From: Gemmatimonadota bacterium
GTDB taxonomy: Bacteria > Gemmatimonadota > Gemmatimonadetes > Gemmatimonadales > Gemmatimonadaceae
Direction of reading: 5' to 3'
Assembly (NCBI GenBank): GCA_021299375.1
Contig: JAJTGR010000019.1
Location: forward strand, 1-64,000
DNA length: 64,000 nt
In this document: in pieces, positions 9,874 through 18,674 of the stretch
Layout: each line of letters begins with the position of its first letter
How positions within the stretch are numbered: position 1 is the stretch's first letter
Program-made: the position numbers and the translations under genes
The notes under the pieces: model-generated
Told to the model about the DNA's origin: nothing
Databases searched by the model: none
What the model saw: the letters and a program-made list of their open reading frames with translations, nothing else

Positions 9874-12800
9874 ATGCGCACCCTCATTCACTTCGCGCTC
9901 AAACGGCGCGGCCTGGTCGTGAGCTTCACGCTGGCGCTGATGGCCGCCGGCTTCTATGCCCTGCAGCACATTGCGTTCGACGCGTTCCCCGACCTGACCG
10001 GCACCCGCGTCGAGGTGATCACGGTGGCACCGGGAATGGCGCCGGAGGAGGTCGAGCGGCTCGTCACGTATCCCATCGAGTCGAGTCTCATGGGCGTGCC
10101 GGGAGCGCAGGGCGTGCGCTCCACGTCCAAATTCGGACTGTCGCTCGTCACCGTGCCGTTTCCCGACAACGTCGACGTGTACTTTGCGCGCCAGTTGGTG
10201 CAGCAACGCCTCAACGATGCCAAGGGCGCGTTGCCGGTGGGCATTGAGCCGGCGCTCGGCCCGGTGTCCACACCCATGGGTGAGCTGTACCAGTACGTCC
10301 TCACGAGCGACTCGCTGTCGCTGACCCAGCTCAAGACGCTGCACGACTATGTGGTCCGGCCACGTCTGCGCACGGTGCCCGGCGTCTCCGAGGTGAACTC
10401 CTGGGGCGGCCTGACGGAGCGCATCGAGGTCGAGGTCGACCCGGTGCGCCTTGCCGGTGTCCAGCATACCGTGGTGGATGTACACCATGCGCTCGCGGCC
10501 AACACCCTCGCGTTCGGCGGCAGTTACCTCGAGCAGGGCGGTGAGCGGTACACGCTGCGCGGTCTCGGGCGGGTGGAGAGCGCCGCCGAGGTGGAGCGGG
10601 TGGTCGTGGGGTCGCACCGCGGCGCCCCCGTCCGGGTGGGTGATGTGGCCACCGTGCGCCTTGGTGCCCTGCCGCGCAACGGCGCCGTCACCAAAGATGG
10701 CGAAGGCGAAGTGGTGAGCGGCATGGTGCTGAAGCTCAAGGGCGCCGATTCCCGCCAGGTCATCAAGGCCGTGCGTGCCCGCATGGAGGAGATCAAGCAG
10801 GCCTTGCCCCCGAGCGTCAAGGTCGTGCCGTTCTACGACCAGACCGACCTGGTCGCCCGCACCTCCACCACCATCATCAAGAACCTCGTCGAGGGCGGGC
10901 TCCTCGTCATCGCCGTACTCTTCCTGTTCCTGCGGAACGTGCGGGCGGCACTGATCGTGGCGTCCGTGATCCCCATCTCGATGCTGATCGCCTTCATCGG
11001 GATGGGCACCTTCGGCTACTCGGCCAACCTCATGAGCCTGGGCGCTCTCGACTTCGGGCTCATCGTGGATGCCTCCGTGGTCATGGTCGAGAGCTTCATC
11101 CGGCGCCTCGAGTCGAGTCGCGACACCAACCGCACGGGGCTCTTCGAACGCGCCGCGGTCGAGGTGGGGCGCCCGATTCTCTTCGGCATCGCCATCATCG
11201 TGGCCGTGTACATCCCGATCTTCACGCTCGACGGGATGGAGGGGCGCATGTTCAAACCGATGGCCTTCACCGTGGTGTGTGCGGTGCTCGGGTCGTTGCT
11301 GCTGGCGCTCACCTACGTACCGGCGATGTCGGCGTGGGCGCTGCGCGGGGGCAACGCCACGCCAGCGCCATGGCTTGAGCGGCTCACCTCGGCGTATCGC
11401 CGGGTGCTCAGCGGGGTACTCGCCCGGCCGCAACCCATCGTGCTCGCCTCCGTCGTGCTGGTGGTGGCCGCGGTGGGCTCGCTCACCCGGATCGGTACCG
11501 AGTTCATGCCGAAGCTCGACGAAGGGTCCATTCTCATCACCACCCGGCGCATGCCGAGTGTCGACCTCGCCGATGCGACGCGCCTGTCCCTGGCGGCCGA
11601 GCGCATCATCAAGCGGTTTCCCGAAGTCGTGACCGTGGTGACCAAGGAGGGACGCCCCGATCTTGCCACGGAGGCGATGGGGCTCTTCGAGGGTGACATG
11701 TACGTCATCCTCAAGCCGCACATGGAATGGACGACGGCCAGCACCAACGAGGAGCTGGTGGTGGCGCTCGACTCGGCCCTGCGGGTGGTGCCGGGGCTGG
11801 AGGTGTCGTTCACGCAACCGCTGGCCATGCGCCTCGATGAAGCCGAGAGCGGCATCAAGACGGATCTGGGCATCAAGGTGGTGGGGCCGGATCTCGAGCA
11901 GAACCAGCTGCTGGCCGACCGCATCATGCGTGTGGTGGCCACGGTGCCCGGCAACGCCGATGTGGCGGTGGAGGTGGCCGAGGGCAGTGGTCAGATTCGC
12001 ATGCAGATCCGCCGCGAAGCGCTGGCGCAGTACGGCCTGTCGGTGGCCGACGTCCGGGACGCCATCGACCTGGCGATGGGGTCGCAGAAGGCAGCCGAAC
12101 TCATCGACGGCTTCCGCCGGGTGGACATCGCGGTGCGCCTGCCGGCGGCGTACCGGGCCGACGCGGCGGCGATCGGGCGGCTCACCATTCGCGCGCCGGG
12201 CGGCGAACTGGTGCCCCTGTCGGCGGTGGCCGACGTGCAGTCGACGACAGGCCCCGAGTTGATCGGGCATGAGGATGCGCAGCGACGGTCGCTGGTGCTG
12301 AGCAATGTGCGCGGGCGCGACCTGGGCAGTTTCGTGCAGGAGGTGCGGGCACGGATCGCGCGGGAGGTGCTGCTCCCGGCCGGCGTGTTCCTGGAGTGGG
12401 GCGGGCAGTATGAGAACCAGCAGCGCGCCATGTCCCGGCTAACGCTGGTGGTGCCGGGCGCCCTGCTGCTCATCTTCGGGCTGCTGTACCTGTCGTTCCG
12501 GTCGGTCTCGCAGGCGATTCTCGTGCTCTCCAATGTGCCCTTCGCCCTCGTGGGAGGCATTGCGGCGCTGTGGCTGCGCGGTCTCAACCTCAACCTGTCG
12601 GCAAGCGTCGGCTTCATCGCGCTCTTCGGCATTGCGGTGCTGAACGGCGTGGTGATGGTGGAGCACCTCAACCACATGCGGCATAGCGAGAACCCGGAAG
12701 AGGATACCGTGCTGGCGCGGGTCCGGAAGGGCGCCGCGGACCGGTTGCGCCCGGTGCTCATGACGGCGCTCGTGGCCAGTCTTGGCTTCATCCCCATGGC

Positions 12801-12984
12801 GATCAGCACGAGCCCGGGCAGTGAAGTGCAGCGCCCGCTGGCCAGCGTGGTGATCGGTGGCCTTGTGACCAGCACCCTCCTGACGCTCTTCGTCCTGCCG
12901 GTGCTCTACGCGTGGCTGGAGGCCCGGCGGCCGCAGAAGGTGCGGCATCACGCCACCGCCGTCGCGCCGCTGCCCGCGGCCTGA
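9874..12984 (+). CDS. czcA: Heavy-metal RND efflux pump inner-membrane transporter (CzcA/CusA type)
   Basis: The 1036 residues match the HME subfamily of RND pumps. There are 12 TM segments in two halves with large periplasmic loops. The TM4 signature GALDFGLIVDASVVMVESF carries the Asp residues of the proton relay and the DFGLIVD motif specific to metal (HME) pumps rather than drug pumps. It exports divalent or monovalent metal ions by proton antiport. The exact metal (Zn/Co/Cd against Cu/Ag) is not decidable by eye. It is the last gene of the operon and is followed by a very strong terminator. Confidence 0.96.
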   Translation: MRTLIHFALKRRGLVVSFTLALMAAGFYALQHIAFDAFPDLTGTRVEVITVAPGMAPEEVERLVTYPIESSLMGVPGAQGVRSTSKFGLSLVTVPFPDNVDVYFARQLVQQRLNDAKGALPVGIEPALGPVSTPMGELYQYVLTSDSLSLTQLKTLHDYVVRPRLRTVPGVSEVNSWGGLTERIEVEVDPVRLAGVQHTVVDVHHALAANTLAFGGSYLEQGGERYTLRGLGRVESAAEVERVVVGSHRGAPVRVGDVATVRLGALPRNGAVTKDGEGEVVSGMVLKLKGADSRQVIKAVRARMEEIKQALPPSVKVVPFYDQTDLVARTSTTIIKNLVEGGLLVIAVLFLFLRNVRAALIVASVIPISMLIAFIGMGTFGYSANLMSLGALDFGLIVDASVVMVESFIRRLESSRDTNRTGLFERAAVEVGRPILFGIAIIVAVYIPIFTLDGMEGRMFKPMAFTVVCAVLGSLLLALTYVPAMSAWALRGGNATPAPWLERLTSAYRRVLSGVLARPQPIVLASVVLVVAAVGSLTRIGTEFMPKLDEGSILITTRRMPSVDLADATRLSLAAERIIKRFPEVVTVVTKEGRPDLATEAMGLFEGDMYVILKPHMEWTTASTNEELVVALDSALRVVPGLEVSFTQPLAMRLDEAESGIKTDLGIKVVGPDLEQNQLLADRIMRVVATVPGNADVAVEVAEGSGQIRMQIRREALAQYGLSVADVRDAIDLAMGSQKAAELIDGFRRVDIAVRLPAAYRADAAAIGRLTIRAPGGELVPLSAVADVQSTTGPELIGHEDAQRRSLVLSNVRGRDLGSFVQEVRARIAREVLLPAGVFLEWGGQYENQQRAMSRLTLVVPGALLLIFGLLYLSFRSVSQAILVLSNVPFALVGGIAALWLRGLNLNLSASVGFIALFGIAVLNGVVMVEHLNHMRHSENPEEDTVLARVRKGAADRLRPVLMTALVASLGFIPMAISTSPGSEVQRPLASVVIGGLVTSTLLTLFVLPVLYAWLEARRPQKVRHHATAVAPLPAA

Positions 12985-12997
12985 GCCGGGCCCCTCG

Positions 12998-13042
12998 CGC
13001 ACGAGGGCGCCGTCACGCGACTGGTGACGGCGCCCTCGTGCG
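12998..13042. terminator. Very strong bidirectional terminator hairpin
   Basis: A perfect 19-bp G+C-rich stem (CGCACGAGGGCGCCGTCAC and its complement) encloses a 7-nt loop. It starts 13 nt after the czcA stop and lies between convergent genes. No U-tract follows. Confidence 0.8.
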
Positions 13043-13058
13043 TCAGGGCCGGCAGGGA

Positions 13059-13479
13059 CTACTTGACGAACTGGTACAGCCCGTAGAGCCCGATGCCGGC
13101 GCCACCCAGCATGACGATGGTGCCGGCGTCGCCTCCGATGACCGCGCCGGTGATGAGCGCTGCCGCACCCACGATCATCAGCGCGCGATTCTGGCGCGTG
13201 TCACTCCGGGGAACCGGCGCTGGTGCCGGTGCGGTCTCACTCGCGCGCGCACGCAGCGCGACACCGAGCGGCATCAGGCGCGGTATCAGGCACCGTGGCG
13301 TCCTGGCTCGCAGCCGAAAGCCCTGCGGCGACCACGGCGAGTTCCGGCCGTGCGCTTGGCGGGACGGGCTGCACGTGGCTCCGGTCGGACTGGGCGCCGG
13401 CCACGGCAGGCACGAGCAGCACGGTCGGCAGCAGGCGGGTCATCCGGCGCGCGAACGGGTGGGGCATCTGGTTCTCCAT
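13059..13479 (-). pseudogene. Small exported membrane protein gene, apparently frameshifted
   Basis: Two overlapping minus-strand frames read as one protein broken by a single-base shift around 13240-13290. The first frame supplies a signal peptide (MENQMPHPFARRMTRLLPT..., cleavage near VAGAQ) and an Ala/Pro linker. The second, from about 13274 down to 13059, supplies MPLGVALRARASET and then a two-helix hydrophobic tail (RALMIVGAAALITGAVIGGD, TIVMLGGAGIGLYGLY). Neither half makes sense alone, because the first lacks the membrane part and the second lacks a signal. Function is unknown. The shift could be a sequencing error, real decay or programmed. Confidence 0.5.
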
Positions 13480-13639
13480 GGAAAAGGGGATGGCCAATGA
13501 TACGACGAAACACCCAATTCGTGCGTGCTCGCCGATGTCCGCGCCTCCCGCGGGTCGTCCCACTATTCTTCACGGCACGCGGCGCACGCGCACAGGCGGG
13601 GCCGCGAGTGGTCCCACGTCCGTCTCCGTGATCCCGATC

Positions 13640-14830
13640 ATGTCCGATCCGCTGCTGCAGTTCCGCGAGGAGTTCCCGATTCTCGCCACCTCCACGTACC
13701 TCGTGTCGAACTCGCTGGGCGCCATGCCCCGCACGGTGCCCGCGCAACTGGCGCGCTATGCGCAGCAGTGGCAGACGCGGGGGGTGCGCGCCTGGGCGGA
13801 AGGGTGGTGGGAGATGCCGGTCACGATGGGCGATCGCCTCGCGCCGCTGATCGGGGCGGCGCCTGGCAGCGTGGTCATGGTGCCGACGGTCTCTCACGGC
13901 ATGAGCGCCATCCTGAGCGCGCTCGACTACCCGGCCGAGCGCAACGAGGTACTCATGACCGCGCTCGATTTCCCGTCCGTGCGCTATGCCTACGACGGGC
14001 TTGCCCCGCGCTTCGGCGCCCGCATAGTCGAGGTGCCCAGCGACGATGGCCTCGGGATCGACCTCGAGCGGCTGCTCGCCCACATCACGGAACGCACGCG
14101 GCTGGTCGCCGTTTCGCACGTCCTGTTCCGGTCCGCGTACATCCTCGATGCGGCGGCCATCGTGGCCAAGGCGCACGCCGTGGGCGCGCTGGTGGCGCTC
14201 GATGCCTATCACAGCGTCGGAGTAATGCCGGTCGATGTGCAGGCGTTGGGGGTGGATTTCCTCTGTGGCGGGGTGCTCAAGTGGCTGTGCGGCGGGCCGG
14301 GGGGATGCTTCCTGTATGCGTCCCCGGCCATGAGTGCGCGCTACGCGCCTGCCCTCACCGGGTGGCAGGGGCATCGGCAGCCGTTCGCGTTCGACAATGC
14401 GATGGTCGCGGCCGAGGGGGGCTGGCGCTGGCTGGGGGGGACGCCGGTCGTACCGGCGCTCTTCGCCGGCCTCGAAGGGCCGCGGCTTGTCGCCGAGGCC
14501 GGACTCGAGGCCATCCGCGCCAAGAGCATGCGGCAGACGGCGCGGCTGGTCACGCTGGCCGACGCGCGAGGGTGGACGGTGCACGCGCCCCGTGATCCGG
14601 CTCGCCGCGGCGGCACCGTGGCCTTCAGTGTGCCGCACGCCGCCGAGGTGGCCCGCGCGCTCCTCGCCCGCGATGTGGTGATCGACTACCGCCCCGGGGC
14701 CGGCATTCGCGTGGCCCCACACTTCTACACGACCGATGCCGAGCTCGAGGCGGTCGTGGCGGCGATGGACGAGATCCTCAGCACCGGGGCATGGCAGGCC
14801 TTTGCCGGCGTGCAGAGTACCGTGACCTGA
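13640..14830 (+). CDS. Class V PLP-dependent enzyme, kynureninase-like
   Basis: The 396-residue protein has the aminotransferase class V fold. The PLP lysine is probably K214 in GGVLKWLCGGPGG, a context close to kynureninase. VALDAYHSVGVMPVDV supplies the Asp that pairs with the pyridine nitrogen, and PGAGIRVAPHFYTT is the C-terminal Arg motif. Kynureninase cleaves kynurenine to anthranilate and alanine, but no other tryptophan-catabolism gene is nearby, so a cysteine-desulfurase-like or other lyase activity is possible. The ATG at 13640 (MSDPLLQFREEFP) is the natural start; the long upstream in-frame extension is not protein-like. Confidence 0.8.
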   Translation: MSDPLLQFREEFPILATSTYLVSNSLGAMPRTVPAQLARYAQQWQTRGVRAWAEGWWEMPVTMGDRLAPLIGAAPGSVVMVPTVSHGMSAILSALDYPAERNEVLMTALDFPSVRYAYDGLAPRFGARIVEVPSDDGLGIDLERLLAHITERTRLVAVSHVLFRSAYILDAAAIVAKAHAVGALVALDAYHSVGVMPVDVQALGVDFLCGGVLKWLCGGPGGCFLYASPAMSARYAPALTGWQGHRQPFAFDNAMVAAEGGWRWLGGTPVVPALFAGLEGPRLVAEAGLEAIRAKSMRQTARLVTLADARGWTVHAPRDPARRGGTVAFSVPHAAEVARALLARDVVIDYRPGAGIRVAPHFYTTDAELEAVVAAMDEILSTGAWQAFAGVQSTVT

Positions 14831-14914
14831 GGCGGCGGCGGTCGGGCGCTGGCGCGACGGCGCTCATGGCCGCATGTTCCCCGGGTTCCTTCGCGACCCC
14901 AGCCCCCGAGAGTG

Positions 14915-15160
14915 ATGACTGTTCCGCCGATTCCCTCGCCCAAGAAGCTGCGCAAGCAGTACGAAAACAACACCCATCCGCTGATCGTCCTCAAGTTCGA
15001 GGACGGCCACGAGATCAAGGTCTACCAGAACACGGGCAAGGTGTTCGACGCCTGGTCGGGCGAGACGGTCAAGATCATGGCCGTCACCGATCCCACGTCG
15101 AGTGACTGGGAGCTCGTCGAGGCACGCAAGGCCGACGCATTCGCCGACGCGTCGCCGTAA
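14915..15160 (+). CDS. Conserved-looking small protein of unknown function
   Basis: The 81 residues begin MTVPPIPSPKKLRKQYEN. The protein is soluble and charged, with a short beta-rich core (HPLIVLKFEDGHEIKVYQNTGKVFDAW) and an acidic tail. Codon usage agrees with neighbours and the sequence does not look random, so I take it as real. GTG 14912 or ATG 14915 could start it. No function is assigned. Confidence 0.65.
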   Translation: MTVPPIPSPKKLRKQYENNTHPLIVLKFEDGHEIKVYQNTGKVFDAWSGETVKIMAVTDPTSSDWELVEARKADAFADASP

Positions 15161-15300
15161 GCGTTGGCGACAACTCGGTGCCGCGACGGTTCGCGGCATC
15201 TCCCGGCCGGTTGCCGGGCAGCGCGCGGCGCATCGGGTCGATGCGCCGCGCGTGTGCTGTGCCGGCATGGGCTCGGTGAGCCCCTGTCGGCGGGTGCCCG

Positions 15301-15329
15301 TTGCCCCCTGTCGCGCTGCAGGGTACAAT
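15301..15329 (+). promoter_or_regulatory. Sigma70-like promoter, probably leaderless, for psuG
   Basis: TTGCCC (15301-15306), a 17-bp spacer and TACAAT (15324-15329) form one of the best promoters in the window. The GTG start lies 6 nt after the -10 box, so transcription should begin at or within a base of the start codon. Confidence 0.6.
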
Positions 15330-15335
15330 CGCAAG

Positions 15336-16253
15336 GTGCCAGAGAGCTTCCTGCGCCCTCGCAGCACCAGAGTCGTGCACGCCGCGCGTGAGCGCGGTGG
15401 TGCCGTCGTCGCCCTCGAGAGCTCCGTGCTCGCGCAGGGCCTGCTGCCGCCGCACAATCGCGAGGCGGCTCACCGCATGGTGTCGGCCGTCGAGCAGGCT
15501 GGCGCGACGCCCGTCATCACCGCGATCGTGCGCGGTGTGCCGGCCTTCGGACTCGAGGCCGACGACCTCGAACGCTTTCTGGCGCGCGACGGTGTCCGCA
15601 AGGTCTCGGCGCGGGACCTCGGGGTTGCCATGGCCGAGGGAGCCGATGGCGCCACGACGGTCGCTGCCACACTCGCGCTGTGCGCGTTGGGCGGTCTTGA
15701 CGTGTTTGCCACCGGCGGCATCGGCGGTGTGCATCGGGACGCCCCATTCGACGAGTCCGCCGATCTGGTGGAGCTCGCGCGGACGCCGGTGATCGTCGTG
15801 TGTGCCGGCGCCAAGTCCATTCTCGACCTGCCGGCCACGCTGGAACGGCTTGAAACGCTCGGGGTGCCGGTCGTCGGGTGCGGCACGGACGAGCTGCCGG
15901 GGTTCTTCACCGTGAGCACCGGGCTGCGGCTCACGGCACGGCTCGATACCCCGGCGGCGATCGCCGCGGCGTGGCGCGCCCACCGGGCGCTTGGCCGGAC
16001 GAGTGCGATGCTCGTCGTGCAACCACCCCCGGTCGACGAGGCGGTACCCGCCGCGATCGTCGAAGAAGCCACACAGGCCGCCCTTGCGGCCGCGACCGCG
16101 GCCGGTATCCGCGGCGCGGCCGTCACCCCCTTCCTGCTGGGTGAGATCCAGCAGCGCACCAGCGGACGCTCGGTACGCGCCAATCTGGCGTTGCTCGAGG
16201 CGAACGCCCGGCTGGCCGGCCAGATCGCGACCGCCCTGCAGGTCGCGCGCTGA
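15336..16253 (+). CDS. psuG: Pseudouridine-5'-phosphate glycosidase
   Basis: The 305-residue PsuG family protein reversibly cleaves pseudouridine 5'-phosphate to uracil and ribose 5-phosphate. Family blocks visible are VVALESSVLAQGLLPP near the N-terminus, KVSARDLG, GATTVAATLALCALGGLDVFATGGIGGVHRD, CAGAKSILDLPATLE and TPFLLGEIQQRTSGRSV with N and lysine-rich surroundings. The GTG at 15336 was chosen from the family N-terminus and the -10 box 6 nt upstream. No PsuK kinase partner lies beside it, so pseudouridine phosphate must come from elsewhere or another kinase. Confidence 0.93.
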   Translation: MPESFLRPRSTRVVHAARERGGAVVALESSVLAQGLLPPHNREAAHRMVSAVEQAGATPVITAIVRGVPAFGLEADDLERFLARDGVRKVSARDLGVAMAEGADGATTVAATLALCALGGLDVFATGGIGGVHRDAPFDESADLVELARTPVIVVCAGAKSILDLPATLERLETLGVPVVGCGTDELPGFFTVSTGLRLTARLDTPAAIAAAWRAHRALGRTSAMLVVQPPPVDEAVPAAIVEEATQAALAAATAAGIRGAAVTPFLLGEIQQRTSGRSVRANLALLEANARLAGQIATALQVAR

Positions 16254-16281
16254 TGCGGGCTGTGCCGGGCGGGAACGCTCG

Positions 16282-16311
16282 TTGAACCAACACCGTGCTC
16301 CACGGTACTAT
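16282..16311 (+). promoter_or_regulatory. Sigma70-like promoter of the TPR gene
   Basis: TTGAAC (16282-16287), an 18-bp spacer and TACTAT (16306-16311). Unlike most units here it leaves a leader of about 29 nt with a GGAGG at 16331-16335, 11 nt before the ATG. Confidence 0.55.
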
Positions 16312-16346
16312 CCGGTAACCCGTTCGATCCGGAGGCCTGTTCCGCC

Positions 16347-17507
16347 ATGTCCAACCCGTTCCTGAGTTCCGAGGAATACGACGAGCGCGCCCACGCGCTG
16401 TACAACGAGGCGCGCTACGACGAAGCGCTGCAGTTGTTGCGCGAAGGGCTTGCGGTGTATCCGACGGCGGTGGAACTGCACGTTGGCGCCGGCTATGCGC
16501 GCCTGGCGCGTGAGGAGTTCGCCTGGGCCCGCCGCAGTTTCGACGAGGCGCTCACGCTCGATCCCGAGCATGAAGATGCCCTGGCCGGATTGGGCGAAGT
16601 GCTGCTCAAGTTCGGGCAGGTGGAGGCGGGCATGCAGGCGTTCGAGCGTACGATCGCCCTCGGGTACGACGACGATGTCGACCTGATGCTGCAGATCGGC
16701 CGGACGCTCTTTCGCGAAGGCTACGTCGAGACCTGCCTGCAGTACTTCGAGCACGCTGTCGAGCACGCCGACGACTCGGCTGAGGCCGTGTCGTGCATCG
16801 GCTATGCGCAGCACCGGCTGGGGAACGATGTGGAGGCGACCATCGCCCTGCGCCGGGCGCTCACGATCGACCCGGAGTACGCCGAGGCGCGGGTGTATCT
16901 CGCCAACCTGCTCTACGACGCCGGGGACCTCGATGGCGCCCTGCGGGAGTTCGAGAAGACCACGCCCGAGGATCACTGGGACGAACTGGGCATCTGGCGC
17001 CTGATGGAGCTCAAGAAGTCGGTCTACCGGCTCAACGATGACGACGGCGAGCTGAAGCCATGGGAAGCCCGCCTCGGTGAGCTGGAGGGAGAGCCCGACG
17101 ACATCGACGAACTGCTGGCGGACGTCGAACAGGCGATGCTCGATCGGGAGACAGAGGGGAACCCGTCGCCGGCCGGGCCTCTGGAAACGCTGGGCACCCT
17201 GCTGACTGGCCTCGCCAGTCAGCAACAGGCCGCGGAGCAGAGCGAGGTCGCGTCCACCGACGTGCTGATGGCCGACTCGGACACCCATCGGGTCGTCATG
17301 CGCGACGGCAGCAGCTTCGAAGGCTCGTGGGACGAGATCGTGCAGGCGCTGCGCGATGCCCGCGATGCCGGCCGTCCGTTGCACGAGTATATGGCCATCG
17401 AGGCCCGTCGCTTCTACGGCGCCACCGGCATCAACATTGCCTCGCACGCCCCCGAAGCCTTCATCCGTGGCGGCGCGGCTGCCGGGATGCTGCGCATCGT
17501 CCGCTGA
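16347..17507 (+). CDS. Cytoplasmic TPR-repeat protein
   Basis: The 386-residue acidic protein has no signal peptide or TM segment. Residues about 10-220 form at least five tetratricopeptide repeats (for example ALYNEARYDEALQLLREGL and YARLAREEFAWARRSFDEAL). These are followed by a low-complexity acidic linker (about 250-310) and a small C-terminal domain (HRVVMRDGSSFEGSWDEIVQ ... EYMAIEARRFYGATGINI). TPRs mediate protein-protein contacts; partner unknown. It has its own promoter and a proper ribosome-binding site. Confidence 0.85.
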   Translation: MSNPFLSSEEYDERAHALYNEARYDEALQLLREGLAVYPTAVELHVGAGYARLAREEFAWARRSFDEALTLDPEHEDALAGLGEVLLKFGQVEAGMQAFERTIALGYDDDVDLMLQIGRTLFREGYVETCLQYFEHAVEHADDSAEAVSCIGYAQHRLGNDVEATIALRRALTIDPEYAEARVYLANLLYDAGDLDGALREFEKTTPEDHWDELGIWRLMELKKSVYRLNDDDGELKPWEARLGELEGEPDDIDELLADVEQAMLDRETEGNPSPAGPLETLGTLLTGLASQQQAAEQSEVASTDVLMADSDTHRVVMRDGSSFEGSWDEIVQALRDARDAGRPLHEYMAIEARRFYGATGINIASHAPEAFIRGGAAAGMLRIVR

Positions 17508-17570
17508 CTCGCTGATCCGTCGCGGCGAGTCGCCGCCACTGGTCGGCCGGACGCAGTCGCCCTACACGCC

Positions 17571-18674
17571 ATGAGCCTCGGCACCGAACCCTCCCTGCAG
17601 ACGGCGCGCGCCGCCCTCGATGCGGCGCGTGTCGTCTTCGCGCGCGGCAGCACCGCCACGGCCCCGGCGCTCTGGCGCGCCGCCCAACCGGTGCTGCAAC
17701 TCGCGCTCGGACGCCCGGAGCTCACGGGGCACGCGCTGGTGGGCGAGGCTCGTCGGATTGGGGTGCTGACGCTGTCCGATGCCCACGCCCTGGTTGGGCT
17801 GTCGTCGTGGGCTGACCGGAGCGACACGCCGCCGGCCGACGAGGCGGAACGCCTGCTGGTGCGTGAATCGTGGATGGCGCTCGAGCACGCGGTGCCCGAC
17901 GTTGCCCCACCGCTGGGTCTCGGCGCGGTCACCTCGCCAGTACCACCCTACACCCTGCCGCTCGCTCCGTCGAATCGGCCGCCGCGGGAGTCGTCCGGGC
18001 CCCAGTCGTGGGCACCACCGCCCGCCGGGCGCGCCTCCGGCGATTCGCCGAGTCCGCACACCGTGTCGGCCGAGCCACTGGGCGCCCAGGCGGTGGCGCC
18101 GCGGCGTCGCCCGGGCCCCGCCGTCCTGACCGGCGTGGCCGCGATGGTGCTCGTTGGCGCAGCGGGCGCGCTGTGGTACGTCGCCGGCCGCGCTGATCGA
18201 GTCTACCGTGATGGGGTCGACGCCTATCAGCGCGGCGCCCGGGAGGTCGCGCGCGCCGCCTTCGTGCGGATGGCGCAGCAGCATCCTGAAGACGCGCGCC
18301 CACTCGTGTACCTCGGGCGCATCACCCGCGAGGAGGGAGATCTGGCCCGGTCGCGCCGGTTCCTCACGACCGCCGTGCGTCTCGACCCGCGCAGTGCCCT
18401 GGCGGCCCGCGAGCTCGCCGGTGTGATGCTGGCCGATGGCCAACCGGACATTGCGCGACGTTTCTACGTGCGCGCCATCGAACGCGACCCGGCCGACCGA
18501 GTGGCGCAGGGCTTCCTCGCCTGTGCGCTCGCCCGCCTGCAGCGCTTCGACGAAGCCCGTCGCTGGATGGACCGGGCCGGCCCCGGCGACTGGCAGCGCT
18601 GCGTGCCGCCCATGCCGGTCCCGTCGCCGGGCGCCTTGCCGCCGACGGCGTCCCCCCGCCTCCCCAGCTCATGA
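17571..18674 (+). CDS. Membrane-anchored TPR protein
   Basis: The 367 residues comprise an N-terminal cytoplasmic helical part (about 1-110), a Pro/Ser-rich linker (about 120-180), one TM helix (about 184-205, VLTGVAAMVLVGAAGALWYV) and a C-terminal TPR region (AYQRGAREVARAAFVRMAQQ, LARSRRFLTTAVRLDPRSAL, IARRFYVRAIERDPADRVAQ). The C-terminal side is probably periplasmic. Its stop overlaps the start of the M16 protease (ATGA), so the two are co-translated. It could scaffold or regulate the protease, which is inference. Confidence 0.75.
   Translation: MSLGTEPSLQTARAALDAARVVFARGSTATAPALWRAAQPVLQLALGRPELTGHALVGEARRIGVLTLSDAHALVGLSSWADRSDTPPADEAERLLVRESWMALEHAVPDVAPPLGLGAVTSPVPPYTLPLAPSNRPPRESSGPQSWAPPPAGRASGDSPSPHTVSAEPLGAQAVAPRRRPGPAVLTGVAAMVLVGAAGALWYVAGRADRVYRDGVDAYQRGAREVARAAFVRMAQQHPEDARPLVYLGRITREEGDLARSRRFLTTAVRLDPRSALAARELAGVMLADGQPDIARRFYVRAIERDPADRVAQGFLACALARLQRFDEARRWMDRAGPGDWQRCVPPMPVPSPGALPPTASPRLPSS

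Noticed and set aside
8452-12270. A 1272-residue open frame antisense to the efflux operon
   Set aside because: It is rich in His, Arg and Gly with no domain, as expected for the complement of a G+C-rich coding region. The plus strand encodes clear CzcB and CzcA.
13640-14830. Naming the PLP enzyme kynU
   Set aside because: The lysine context is kynureninase-like, but no substrate-specific residues could be confirmed and no pathway neighbours are present.
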